Source: Saxidomus purpurata (lineage: Eukaryota > Mollusca > Bivalvia > Venerida > Veneridae). Taken from it: a stretch of 64,000 nt of DNA. The translations under genes and the position numbers were made by a program. The stretch covers positions 24,307,846 to 24,371,845 of the forward strand of contig JAFMSR010000007.1 in the NCBI GenBank assembly GCA_022818135.1, read 5' to 3'. Under the pieces are notes generated by a model that was not told the origin of the DNA, ran no database searches, and saw nothing but the letters and a program-made list of their open reading frames with translations. Positions 52,441-64,000 of the stretch are shown piece by piece (position 1 is the stretch's first letter; the number at the start of each line of letters is the position of its first letter).

Positions 52441-52604
52441 CAGCCAAGTGGACAGTCAATGTGTTCGCCAAGTTGACAGTCGACGTGTTCGCCAAGTGAA
52501 CAGTTCACGTGTTCACCAAGTGGACAGTTAACGTGTTCACAATGTGGACAGTTAACGTGTTAACCAAGTGGATAGTCAACATGTTACAAGCGAACAACTA
52601 ACGT
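52441..52604 (+). repeat. Minisatellite of about 27-bp units
   Basis: Six imperfect units of CCAAGTGGACAGTTAACGTG with TTCA/G joiners, decaying to the right. Confidence 0.85.
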
Positions 52605-55600
52605 GTAGGAATCGATCTTATCGCGTTGATTCCTTGCCCTCCATTATTTACAAATAATTTAACCGAAATAAATTGATATAATCTAAAATCAACCTTCCAT
52701 AAAGGAAAATATAACAAACATGAATTAGGTTTTTTTCTTTCATAAGGAGAAATTGTTTTGAACAAATAAAGGTGCAACATAAGATATAAAAATTAGAAGT
52801 GGTACATGTAAATGGGTGAATCATAAAGCCAGGTGCAAGGGAAACAGTCCGGAATTCTACATCGCTTGGAAATGATATGCATGTTAATTATCATAATACA
52901 AAATATATTCAAATTGTTTTATATTGATTATCAAAGCAAATGAAATTCTGGAAAGGGGCAGAAAACATTTAAAGTGATGCAGATTAAAATGCAGTTATCG
53001 AAGTACCATATAAGATGGAGTTTTAAATAAGCCTAGAGCTTTCTACTCGATCGTAAATGTCTATTATAAATGTGACATGTTGCACATGCAATAAATTTAA
53101 TAGATATTGTCTAGACCAAGTTAACTATATACGATGAACTCGCTGTGTTCGTTTTTTCCTCGCTTTTTGTTTGCATCTTTACCTTGTCATGCCACAGACA
53201 ATGTCATGATTTCAAGTCCTTAAGTCAGACTTTAACATAGAATTTGAACTCCAGCGTCTTGAGCGTCCAGCAAAATGTTTCAAACACCAAATTACGCTGG
53301 CAACACGTGTCTGGCCTGTGCTATAGCTCATCTATCATTATTGGCTAAATAAACAAAATATATTTATTTGGACAAAAGTGACTCGGTATTGTAGTCGGGT
53401 AAAAATAAAACTCAAGTTTTTTTCAAATTTTGTTGGGTAAAATTATGCATTGTCGATGGTGTATACTGGGGTCTTGACAAATTTACCAGGGGAGAAATCC
53501 TAGGGTCGGCCGGGACTATAAACGCTTTAATTGAAAAGAAAAGGAAGAAAAAGAACGCAAAAAATGATAAAGTAAAGCTTTCAGGCATATTTAAAAAAAT
53601 CCTTCACAGTCTGCAGTTTGGTCGCAAGTGCTGGAGAAAGTATAGTTCAACAACAGTAACTACGGCGTGACTTACGCGTTCTCCTCGGTTTTTACCGTTG
53701 TATTTCAGTAAAAGACTCTGAAAGTTGTTGAACTATAGAAAAGAAAGAATACTAAAAATTGTATGTAGGCCAATAAGTAAGAACCTTGTACATTGCTAGT
53801 ATGGCTGCGTCTAACATCTATATAAACGTATTTGTTACCAAAAGCACAGTTTGAACACAAAGAAGAAAACCAAGGGCAAGTACAGTGCGATAAATGGAAA
53901 GAGACGTGGGATTTGGGCACATCACATAAGCTATATTACATGTACATTTGAATATAACGTTTATCAAACAGAGTCTCCTGGTTTTCAATGATACAGTTTA
54001 ATTGCCAGCGAACAGACAAAAAATTGTTAAAAGTGAAATCACCAAAGATACGCTTTGTAAATTGTGTATACAATGTAAGTTACAGAAAAGGGGCACCCAA
54101 GCGATATTTGTAAATAGCCCCTTTATCTGAGAAGGCACCAAGTATGCAGACTATCTCTAGTCAAACAAACTCGTGTGCCCATCACCTATGGAACAATCTT
54201 TATGCGATTTAGAGACAGAAAAGGGTATTTTCTATAACTCTTTACAAAATTTTGAAATAGACCTACACAATTATAAGAATTATAGTAACTTAAATATAAG
54301 TTAAGATATTTTTTAAATATTTGAAATCAGCCTATAAACATAAAAGCTGTCACAGTATAGATTAAGAGAAAAAACTTATGCATGTGAATTATAAACGCAT
54401 GCCTGAACAGTTCTAGACAGAAACAGTACATATGCTTTTTAACACAATTAACCAGTAATATTTGTTTTTAAAGAAACAATAATTGTTATCCACTCTGCTT
54501 GGGTCATAGTCTAGCCTGGACTTAAAGGTCCATGTTTCATATCGTAAAGATTTTGAACGAATATCAGTTATATATGAAAAATATATAATACACTAGCTAC
54601 ATGTCTTTCTTGAAGTATGATAATAACACACAAAGGGCCGACTTACTCCGGCGCAACTTTTCGATCATATGCAATCGTTTCAACAGTGTAAGATGGATTT
54701 TCAATAGCAAACAATGCATACTTCATAGTAAGAATCTTCTGTTCTTGTGGCTGATAGTACGTAAAATACGCAAGAAAAAATATTGAATTGTATATAGATC
54801 TAGTTAGATGTTGCAAGTAATTATCTTTTTTTCTTCAATGAAATAGTAGCTTCAATATGTGATGCTGAAACACATGTGGACATCGATCTTTGTACATAGA
54901 TATACATAAATATTGTATAAAATAGGCCCTACGTATGAAGCAAATACAAATTTATAATGAAAAATGTGTAATTGTTGCAATTTACTTACCTCTAATATCA
55001 CCCATATAATCACCGGTCAATAGCAACTGTGATATATTTCACACACTAAAATCGTTGGAAGAAAATGAGAATGACATACTGTCCCACAATATATTTATCA
55101 TTACCACATCTTGCATTCAAAGACATGAAACATGTTGCTCCTGCGGTCCGGAAGCTGTATGTCTCCGCTGTAGCCAATCAGAATACGATTTGTGTCCTTA
55201 AGCCACCAATCATAGCCGCCGTCTTCCCAGCGATCAATGCGCATGTCACGTGATACTGGTGACAGCTGCATGCGTGACAGTATGGAGTCTAATTTTCCCC
55301 ACAGCAAATTAGTATTTTGAAAAATGTATCAGAAATTTATCGTGCTTTAATTACATATTATATTTGAATGCAAATTATCTTTAACTGCTTTTTTAAACAA
55401 GTCGAATGTAAAACGTTAACTGCAAACCTCGGACATGCGTTTTGGATTAATCTAAAGATAAGGGCCATCTGGTTTTTTTTTTTGTTTTAAAAAAATGGTT
55501 AGAATATACTAGACTAAATTTAAGCAGATTTTTTATATACGGTAATACTAACTCAAGTTCTTTGAACGGGATAATTCGGAAAAGCAAATATTCTTGCGTC

Positions 55601-56040
55601 AATAAGTTGACTGTATTAAAGCTGCTCGCTCTAAGATTTTTGTAAAAACATAAAGTTCTTCAAACTGTATGTAAATAACGTATTTTAGAACATACAGTCG
55701 TATAAAAAGGCTCCAATATAAATTTCTGTCACGTATACTAAACAAAAACAAAAAAAGAAACTGCCGATTTCTATATATATTTTTTTAATGTAATAAAAAG
55801 AAATCAACATGTCGAATGCCCTACATATGTTCGGGCGAACGATTATGTGTCAAATAAAACCAATAATAATTAGATTGTACGCATTACACAAAAAAGAAAA
55901 AGTTAAAAACGATTTTCTCGTGCATTCACAGACTACTATCATTCGAGTTTATAAAATCAAACCTTTTAGTCTGATTGTATAGACTTTGTTGTCAATAAGG
56001 AAAAGACGTTGAAAAGGAGTTGTTTTTTAAAATTTTCTTT
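52605..56040. other. Intergenic, no confirmed gene
   Basis: The most gene-like segment is a minus-strand frame at 55307-55101 with RDMRIDRWEDGGYDWWLKD. It lies in a GC-richer patch with CACGTG and two CCAAT-type ATTGG motifs, so it could be a promoter or first exon, but it has no known domain. An arm of the CTCGCTCT inverted-repeat family lies at about 55615-55640. The rest is AT-rich. Confidence 0.4.
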
Positions 56041-56049
56041 CTTTTTGAT

Positions 56050-56700
56050 ATGCCTATAATTCCACTGAATTTACGTGAACGTGCCATCGACATGCTTCAT
56101 GCATGGCGAGGAAGGAGGTTGCCAGGGTAGTTAACAGTTGTAGCCGTGCTGTTCGAAACATTAGGCAACGTTTTCAAGCGACAGGGTGTACGGAAGATTT
56201 ACCACTTAGTGGACGTCCGCGGGTCACAACGCCTGGTCAGGACCGCTATATTATGAACACACAGCCACGCAATCGTTTTCAAACTGCCACTACCACTGAT
56301 GTTAACACCCCAGAACAACAGAATATCTACCCAAACTGTACGCAATCGTCTGCGCGAGGGTGGTCTACGTGGACGTCGTCTTAACGTTTGCTGTGTATTG
56401 ACGCGACGTCTCCGAGAAAATCACACCATCTCTGGATAAGGCAACAATGGTATAGCGTTCTCTTCTCCGACGAGTCGAGATTTTACATTCATCGAAGTGA
56501 TGACAGGGTTCGAACACCTGCGGGATAATTTGGACCAGCGTGTTAGACGTCGCTCTATTACACCGGCGAACATCAATGAACTTACACGAGCCTTAATCCA
56601 GGAGTGGAACAACATTCCACAGGCCGAAATCAACACACTTGTCGGTTCTATGCGCCAACGATGCAGTACTCGATGCTGAAGGTGGCTATACCCGGTATTA
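56050..56700 (+). pseudogene. Broken Tc1/mariner transposase
   Basis: It starts PLNLRERAIDMLHAW. After a shift come VARVVNSCSRAVRNIRQRF (helix-turn-helix), LPLSGRPRVT (the GRPR-like hook between DNA-binding subdomains), ENHTISG, VLFSDESRF (the DDE domain around the second acidic residue), and the end piece ITPANINELTRALIQEWNNI. The segment between the DES motif and the C-terminus is largely missing and several frameshifts occur, so it is dead. No flanking inverted repeats were identified. Confidence 0.8.
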
Positions 56701-57050
56701 ATGTTTTGTTTTGGTCTACAACCCCTACCACATCTTATCAACCATTTCATCAGTTTTCCGTGAACATAGAGCAATAATATTTTACACACAAATTTACAAT
56801 GAAATGATCTTGGAATACATGTTAAAATAATTTAACTCTTCTTTTCATATTCACGTACATCTGTACTTAAAGACAGCGGAAGTTACTTATTTCTTTTTTC
56901 AGTCTACCGGGTACTTCAGTGGTAAAATATGAAAGTTAAGATCCGGGGAAAATAAGATCATATTTTGTTTGCTTGGTTCTTAAATAAATGTAAAAAAAAA
57001 CAAAACAAAGCCGAAAAAAGCATAATCTCGACCTCGAGCTCCTATGATTC
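56701..57050. other. Dispersed repeat fragment
   Basis: 56930-57050 (TTAAGATCCGGGGAAAATAAG, GCTTGGTTCTTAAATAAA, AAAACAAAGC) matches 31835-31960 in order, and leads into the palindrome at 57051. Confidence 0.5.
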
Positions 57051-57361
57051 CTACCTAGATTTTGCTTATATTTTGATTCTAGCCTCTAGTTTTATATTTA
57101 TGAATAAGTATGTTAAATTAAAAAAATAAATTTCAACGGTAACTGAGAGCGAGCAGCTTTAAAGGACATCATACCGGCAGTTTCAGTATTATTTATACAT
57201 TCTACGATCGATTTTGTCATAATAATCAAAATTTGTTTAAAGCTGCTCGCTCTCAGTTACTGTTGGAAAAAAATAGTTTTCAAAAACAATAATGAAAATC
57301 TTATTCATAAATATAAAACTAAAGGCTAGAATAAAAAATAAGCAAACAATCTAGGTAGGAA
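57051..57361. mobile_element. 310-bp near-palindrome (foldback-like element)
   Basis: The outer arms CCTACCTAGATT...TTTTATATTTATGAATAAG (57051-57110) are inverted at about 57301-57361. The inner arms AACGGTAACTGAGAGCGAGC (57135) and GCTCGCTCTCAGTTACTGTT (57245) are inverted too. The centre is about 75 bp. It has relatives at 27205-27545 and 55618. Confidence 0.8.
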
Positions 57362-57529
57362 AATATTACAAAATACATATCTTGCCCAACGGAATCGTTA
57401 ACGGAAATTTTTATCGAGTGACTTCAGAATAATATTTACGACGAAAAATGTGTTTTAACATGGATTTGTTGCTGGTGCCAATTTTGATTCTTAATTAGTG
57501 TCACGGGAGGTCCTTCGACAATAGTTTGT

Positions 57530-57640
57530 ATTAATTTGTTTTAGTATCATTCATAAATGAAATGCTCTTTTTAAACCTGGACCATTTTTTTAAAAATATT
57601 AATTTGTTTTAGTATCATTCATAAATGAAATGCGCTTTTT
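57530..57640 (+). repeat. Two-copy direct repeat, 69-bp offset
   Basis: ATTAATTTGTTTTAGTATCATTCATAAATGAAATGC occurs at about 57530 and again at about 57599 with one interrupting segment. It is a small tandem duplication. Confidence 0.8.
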
Positions 57641-58098
57641 AAGTCATGCCATTTCATAATTATCACGTTCATGGAACATGTATGAAACAATGGCTGTTCA
57701 TTCAGTTGCGATGGTCGTCGGCGTCAGCACGGTACTTCGTTAAGTGCGCACTCTATTTTTAATTACCGAGCGAAGTACCGTCAAATAATTCCACATTTTC
57801 AACCGAAAACTAGTCAATTGGAAACTTCAAAAGAACATGTCGAATGTCGATTCTCAAGAATAAGAATTTTGTGAATCAAAATATTGTCTTCACTGATTTG
57901 ATTTAAACAGGTGTAAGTCGCTTAAATTTTATCAATGCTGTCTCCAGCACCTTACTTAAAAGTCTTGTCCAGACTCGCGCTCACGAGACTATTCTGCCAC
58001 TGGAGCTTTTGCGACATGTACATTTATACTATATCAATAACCATATATGTGTTATCGTTCACCCACCATGTCTCTTCATGTTTAGTTAATTTATACTC
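57641..58098. other. Intergenic, no gene
   Basis: A short imperfect inverted pair GCACGGTACTTCGTTAAG and ACCGAGCGAAGTACCGTC lies at 57727-57781. The frame at 57935-58120 has no domain. Confidence 0.5.
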
Positions 58099-58250
58099 AT
58101 TTATTTTAGCTCGGTTGTGAAGAAAGCTTGAAGCTTATTGAGTCACTATCGAGTCCGTTTCCTGGAAAAACCAGTACTGGTGTCGTATGAGGAGGTACGG
58201 TAGTGACCCGAGTAGGGCTCGAACCCACAACCTCCGCTTGCTCTTCATGT
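58099..58250 (-). mobile_element. tRNA-derived SINE, head truncated
   Basis: Minus strand: GTGGGTTCGAGCCCTACTCG (B box), then GGTCACTACCGTACCTCC and GGAAACGGACTCGATAGTGACTC. The A box is not recognisable. A SINE-like tail segment with GGTAAGGTAAACTACCCGCCTG follows at 58280-58350 on the plus strand. Confidence 0.5.
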
Positions 58251-58914
58251 TTAAAAGTTGATTACGGAGAAAAGAGTTCTAGCTAGTACTCGTCTTTCCG
58301 GCCAGACACTGCTGATGATGGTAAGGTAAACTACCCGCCTGAAAAAATATAGCTTGCAATTGAAGCACAATTTGTTTTGTCCTTTTTTCCTATCAAGTAT
58401 CTCTGGTCAAACTGGTCTAACCCACTCTCAGAAAAAAAGACGGATGAACAGGGAGAAAAAATGCATCTTTCATCTATAGTGAATGCACTTATGAATAAAG
58501 TCTGCCTGTTTACAAGCTGCATCTTTCACCTCTATCAATAACGAACGAGTTTCGCACTGAACAGATGGATTTATCTGTTCAGCATGTCGGGCGAGTGAGG
58601 TCTTTCTGTTGAGGAAAACAGAGGATGAGGTTATAACTGAAAGTGATTAATAAATACATTCGGACTGTTTTTCATAATTATGGGGAGGGGTACAAAACTG
58701 ATCACAAGAACAAATTGACAGACAGGTACATAGAGGATGTGTGTTTGTTTTGAGTGGATATGGAACGAGAAGTGATCCAATTGTAATATTTTCAGTAGCG
58801 CGAGTTAAAATATGAAATTTGTATCACTTTGAGTTGAGATACATTCCATATCTACTCAAAACAAACACGTTTTCTTTTTAATTTATGCTAACTTTTAACA
58901 TAACAATGCACTAC

Positions 58915-59900
58915 TGAAACAAGAGGGCCAAGATGGCCCTATATCGCTCACCTGCGACTTATGACAATATGTGACCAGGCTTCAGCTCTAAACTATATAT
59001 CATTAACACAAACATTCTGTTTGACCTTGACAAGGCAAACCTTTTGACCAATTTACATGAGGATTTGGTTGTAAATGTCACCTGTATAGTATACACAAGG
59101 TTTTTACCCGGGTGACCTAGTTTTTAACCTCAGATTACCCATATTCATCCTCGACCTAAATTTTATCAAGACAATCATACTGACAAAGTTTCATGAAAAT
59201 CCAACCTCTATTGCATACACAAGATTTTTCTACAGTTTTACCCCGTGACCCAGTTTTTGACCCTAGATGACCCATGTTCGAACTCGACCTAAATCTGCTC
59301 AAGGCAATTATACCGACCAAGTTTCATTAAGTTCCAATGAAAAATGCAACCTCTATTGCATGCACAAGGTTTTTCTATGGTGTAACTCCGTAACCTAGTG
59401 TTTGTCCCTAGATAACCCATGTTCGAATTCGACCTAGATTTCATAAAGGCAATCATGCTGACTAAGTTTCACAAAGGTCCAATTTAAATAAAACCTCTAT
59501 TGCATACATAAAGTTTTTCTATGATTTGACCCCGTGTCCTAGTTTTAACCCGGATAATCCATGTTCGAACTCGACCTAGATTTCATAAAGGCAATCATAC
59601 TGACCAAGTTTCATGAAGGTCCAATGAAAAATGCAACCTCTATAACATACACAAAGTTTTTCTATGATTTGACCCAGTGACCTAGTTTTTGACCATACAT
59701 GACCCATGATCGTACTCGACCTAGATTTCAATCATACTGACCAAGTTTCATGAAGATCCAATGAAAAATGCAACCTGTATTGCACTACACAACACGGTAT
59801 TCATTTCTAATCATATGATTTAAGCGGGTCACAGACCCAGTTTTTGATCCCCAGATGACCCATTATTCGAACTTGAGCTTGGTTCAAACTATCAAGCCAG
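58915..59900 (+). repeat. Tandem array, about 145-bp period, first block
   Basis: It opens with AACAAGAGGGCCAAGATGGCCCTATATCGCTC and continues with five to six units. Each has GACCCATGTTCGAACTCGACC, TCATACTGACCAAGTTTCATGA, AATGAAAAATGCAACCTC and GACCTAGTTTTTGACC. The CATGTTCGAA-type marker recurs at about 59270, 59417, 59557, 59701 and 59858. Confidence 0.85.
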
Positions 59901-60299
59901 TCATACTGTGACTGATATGACCAATCTATGATAATCACTTTGCACTATTATCACAATGAGATAACACAGTATTTAAGTCAGTTAAACGCATAAAAAAAAA
60001 AGGGCCAATCACATACCCTTTGCTCTGACGTGTAATGACCATTGGTTAGCAGTAGTGGTTGGACATGGTTCAGACTATAAGCCCTTGGAAAATGCTAAAT
60101 AAGAGAGCCAAAATATGACAGCCATGTTTGCACTATTAACACAATTAATAAAAGGCCTTTAAGGCAATTAAAACGTTTGATAAAAAGTAACGTTGTTGAC
60201 AAAATTATCTCTACATAGATTGGGACAATGTCTAAATATACGAAATAGCTGCTCGTAAGCAGTTTATTGCTCACCGAGGCAAGCTTAGTTACCCTTAAC

Positions 60300-61100
60300 T
60301 TCATGTCTGGAGAATAACTCCAAAAGTACTGACGGGAATTTATTCAAACTGCACAGAAAGACAGGACATTGAAATGAAGTGACCATGAACCATAACTCAT
60401 ACCTTTCCAGTTTTAAAAGTAATCAAATTTCTTCATTTTTATTATCTTAAACGTTCTCAAAAAAATATTCAAGGGAATGACTGTTTTTCCTACAGAGGTA
60501 TATAGATCTTGTAGAGGTGCACGTCGAAAGGCTACATGCAGTACTTCTGGGCCTTTTCTTGCATAGATTTTTAAGTCCTTTCCTATATAGCATATGAAAT
60601 TTTGCTTGCCGGGACACAGCTCAATGCATTGACTTGGGATCCAATTTCATTCAGTGGTAGAATGTAAAAGAATAACATTGCTCCTTGCAAAAAAAAGAAC
60701 TATCTCCCTTTTATCTGCAGTGGGATACAGGAATGGTCCCTGCCTGTCTGTCACATTTCCTTTTAGCTCCATATCTATCTTGAACGATTTTGATGAAACT
60801 CGTGTCAATGTTCAACTTTAATGAAGACGATGTGCAGCACCCATGAGCCTGTCATGGTGGCTTAAGTCATAGCTTAAGGTAAAATGTCGTTTGAAGGTAA
60901 TGCCTGGCTAAGATCCAGATCTCATCAATCCTTTTTGAAAAGTTTTGATGAAACTTTGATCAATTTTTATCTCGTCCAATTAATGTGCAGAACCGATGGT
61001 TAAACAACGCCACCTCATGGTCAAAATTGCGGTAGGGAATATAGCTGTTTTTTAGACTGCCTTGTTTATTTGAACTTACTCTTGTCCTGAATGACCGACA
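60300..61100 (+). repeat. Degenerate repeat stretch between arrays
   Basis: The phrases TTTTGATGAAACTCGTGTCAATG (60790) and TTTTGATGAAACTTTGATCAA (60945) recur about 155 bases apart with GTGCAG downstream, so this section is also periodic though much decayed. No gene is recognised. Confidence 0.45.
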
Positions 61101-61489
61101 TTGAAAGTGCACTGGCAAAGAACAATATATCTTCCATGCAAAGTTGTTTTAATTTTCTCCCTTTGACAAAATTGGAGACCTGGAGAGGAAAGCTTTAGTT
61201 AGAGACCATCCGTCATTTCAAACTATATTGTAGTTGATAAGGTTAGAGCAAGATTTCATATTTGGTTTTAAAAGAAATTAAGTTTTCATTAAAAGTACTT
61301 TAAAAATATTCAAGGGCAGTTACTCAAGAGTGCCTTCTGCCATATGTGACCTATTACAAAACTTGTCCAAGATAGTATGTTCTGACCATACTGACTCAGG
61401 TTTGCATATTAGGATTTAGGAAAAGTACACAGCCTTTAATTTGCTATAAAATGTATGCAGTACAATGTAAATCTAAGTAAAAGAAAGCA

Positions 61490-61990
61490 CCACCACAGGG
61501 TGTCGCCAATTTCAACTTGGGGGGGATGATTTGAACTAACCTACTCAAAAGTCACTAGAAAACGCTGTAAACAGAATATCTTAGCTCAAGGCATAGTGGT
61601 TTTAGGCAAGATTTTTAAATGGGTGTGGTGAATTTTGACACTGGGGACATCTTGTGAACAATGTTCAAGTTCCCCTAGACAATGGTACAAACGAAATATC
61701 TAAGCTCTAGGCTTTCAGATTTTAAGGTGAAGATTTTTTCCCTACATAAAGCTATGTGAAACAAGTGACAGCATGGGCAATGTCAATTTTGACCCTGGGG
61801 TCATGATGTAAACATTATTGGTAAACAGCCCCTAGCCATTGCTACAAACCAAATATCTAAGCTATAGACCATGCGATTTTAAGACAAGAAGATTTTTAAA
61901 GTGTTTCCTATGAGGAACTATGTAAAACAAGCGATCCAGGGCGGGGTCAATTTTGACCCAGGGAACAAGATGTGACAACTCTTGGTAGTG
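61490..61990 (+). repeat. Tandem array, second block (about 150-bp steps)
   Basis: Four units marked by GTCAATTTTGACCCTGGGG variants (about 61502, 61625, 61776, 61939). Each is followed by ACAAACCAAATATCTAAGCTC and a phrase like TTTTAAGACAAGAAGATTTTTAAA. Confidence 0.75.
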
Positions 61991-62099
61991 TACTACCAGA
62001 AAATGCGACAAACCAAACTAGACCTATCACTAAATGTGGTTAATACCCCTGAAAGACTGCTTTATAAACTGAGGAAGTTCGTAGTAACAGAATACCTTG

Positions 62100-63310
62100 C
62101 AAAAAAGAACTAAAACAGAGATATTGTTCTTGGCAATAGCTCTGTAATAAGTCAAGATAGAGTTATGGTTCTTGTACACTGCACTTCCTCTCATTGTGCT
62201 TGACCATTGTATGAAGTTGTATTGGATTCCAACCAGAAGTTTTCAAGTTATGCTCTGCGACAAGGAATAGTAAAAATGGGCAATAACTCTGTAATGTGTC
62301 AAGATAGAGTTATGGTTCCTGTGCACTGCACTTCCTCTCAATGTACTTGACCATTGTATGAAGTTAAATTGAATTCCAACCAGTAGTTTTCAAGTTATGC
62401 TCCGGACAAGGAAAAGTAACAAAGGGCAATAACTCTGTAATGAGTCAAGAAAGAGTTATGGTTTTTGTGCACTGCACTTCCTCTCAATGTGCTTGACCAT
62501 TGTATGAAGTTGTATTGAATTCCAACCAGTAGTTTTCAAATTATGCTCCGGACAAGAAAAAGTAACAAGGGCAATTACACTGTAATTACTCATGATATAG
62601 TTAGCCCACAAAAAAACCCCCAACCACACAAACCTGGTTCTTGTACACTGCACTTCCTCTTATTGTGCTAGACCATTGTATGAAGTTGTATTGAATTCAA
62701 ACCAGTAGTTTTCAAGTTATGCTCTGGACAAGGAAAAGTAACAAAGGGCAATAACTCTGTAATGAGTCAAGATAGAATTATGGTTCTTGTGCACTGCACT
62801 TCCTCTCAATGTGCTAGATCATTGTATGAAGTTGTATTGAATTCCAACCAGTAGTTTTCAAGTTATGCTCCTGACAAGGAAAAGAAAAAAAGGGCAATAA
62901 CTCTGTTACTCAAGATAGAGTTATGGTTCTTGTACACAGCACTTTCTCTCATTGTGCTAGACCATTGTACGAAGTTGTATTGAATTCCAACCAGTTGTTT
63001 TCAAGTAATGCTCTAGACAAGGAAAAGTAACAAAGGGCAATTACTCTGCAATTTTCTTTAGAGTTATTGTTCTTGTACACTGCACTTCCTCTTATTGTGC
63101 TAGACCATTGTATGAAGTTGAATTGAATTCCAACCAGTAGTTTTCAAGTTATGCTCCAGACATGGAAAAGTAACAAAGGGCAATAACTTTGTAATGAGTC
63201 AAGATAGAGTTATGGTTCCTGTGCACTGCACTTCCTCTTATTGTGCTAGACCATTGTATGAAGTTGTATTGAATTCCAACTAGTAGTTTTCAAGTTATAC
63301 TCTGGACAAG
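62100..63310 (+). repeat. Tandem array, third block (about 146-bp units, 8 copies)
   Basis: Units contain GGGCAATAACTCTGTAATGAG, TCAAGATAGAGTTATGGTTC, CACTGCACTTCCTCTCAATG, GACCATTGTATGAAGTTG, ATTCCAACCAGTAGTTTTCA and AGTTATGCTC. Spacing is about 146 bp, except one unit lengthened by about 32 bp near 62590-62640 (an insert with CCCACAAAAAAACCCCC). It is the least decayed of the three arrays. Confidence 0.9.
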
Positions 63311-64000
63311 GAAAATGCAACCAACCACCGGGTTACTCCTATATATCCCCCCCTCCAACTTTGTTTCAGGGGTATGAATATCGAAGCTCTAGGTCTTGTA
63401 GTTTTAGACAAAAAGATTTTTAAAGCTTTTCTTATACTAGTCTATGTAAAAACAAGTGAACCCAGGGGCACTATTTGTTCTCTTGATAAGAGATTCACTA
63501 GACACTGCTACACACCAATAATCTAAGCTCTGGGCTTAGAGGTCATGAAGATTTGAAAAAGTGTTCCTACTTGTTGCCATAGCAACCAGAGTTCTGGTTG
63601 GAACGTGTATGTCACAGTTCAATTACAATGTATTTTGCTAATGTGTACAGAACAGCTACATAAAAGCAAGATATCAGACCCAGCTGACCTTGACCTTGGG
63701 AGTACTCAGTATCTAGCTTATGGTCCAGGTACAACTGTGGGAGCAGTCTATACATGAACAAGCTACAATGTACATCTAGATGACAGGATATATTGCTATA
63801 TAACACCATGTGAAAAACTTGACCCCAAGTGTGACCTTGACCTCTGGGGGAGGTAGCTGGGTGTTGTGCACGACACACCCTCATCTGACATCACATAGGT
63901 AACAATCCTGTTAAGTTATATTAACATTTGTCTATGTATGTGGAAGATACAGACTTGAAATGAAACTGTATGTATGTGTTGTAGCCTGGAGAGTGTGACC
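63311..64000. other. Repeat-rich end of window
   Basis: 63360-63560 carries one or two further degraded units of the second-block type (TATCGAAGCTCTAGGTCTTG, AAGATTTTTAAAG). 63570-64000 has no recognisable gene. Confidence 0.45.

Overview
The window is AT-rich, intron-rich animal DNA. The gene content (a Rab35-type GTPase split over long introns, a two-domain Kazal inhibitor, a membrane mucin) and the dense mix of SINEs, MITEs, non-LTR fragments and period-145 arrays point to a mollusc. A bivalve, probably a clam, is the best guess; this rests on repeat style and is inference. No operons, prokaryotic genes, CRISPR arrays or viral genes were seen.

Layout. 1-4.7 kb: a candidate first coding exon on the minus strand (1138-1252), a MITE with a SINE nested in it, a LINE tail and a (TG)n tract of about 330 bp. 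4.74-20.9 kb: Rab35 on the plus strand. Five coding exons are placed, but the short exon expected to carry the P-loop GKS motif was not found in the 11.5 kb first intron. That intron holds a diverged internal duplication and two hAT-type elements, each with a perfect 8-bp target-site duplication. 20.9-28 kb: a long gene-poor stretch downstream of Rab35. 28-35 kb: a degraded satellite of roughly 50-bp units, broken up by TIR elements, a SINE and a 5'-truncated LINE with a YADD reverse transcriptase.

36.7-38 kb: a SINE next to a 33-bp minisatellite that looks like an amplified end of a palindromic MITE; further MITE copies lie elsewhere in the window. 38.6-40.6 kb: a plus-strand gene for a secreted or membrane protein (signal peptide, thrombospondin-1-like Cys/Trp region, Thr/Ser-rich repeats, transmembrane exon) whose repeat region drifts through all reading frames. 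43.8-48.6 kb: a complete four-exon minus-strand gene for a 168-residue secreted protein with two Kazal domains. Its first intron carries a 2.6 kb element with long inverted ends and TA target duplication, and a paralogous empty site lies in its third intron.

49-58 kb: intergenic, with MITE copies, a minisatellite, a broken Tc1/mariner transposase and a 310-bp palindrome. 58.9-63.9 kb: successive degenerate tandem arrays, all with a period near 145-150 bp.

The genes show no common pathway. Rab35 acts in endosomal recycling, while the two other genes make extracellular or surface proteins that could fit mucosal defence (inference).
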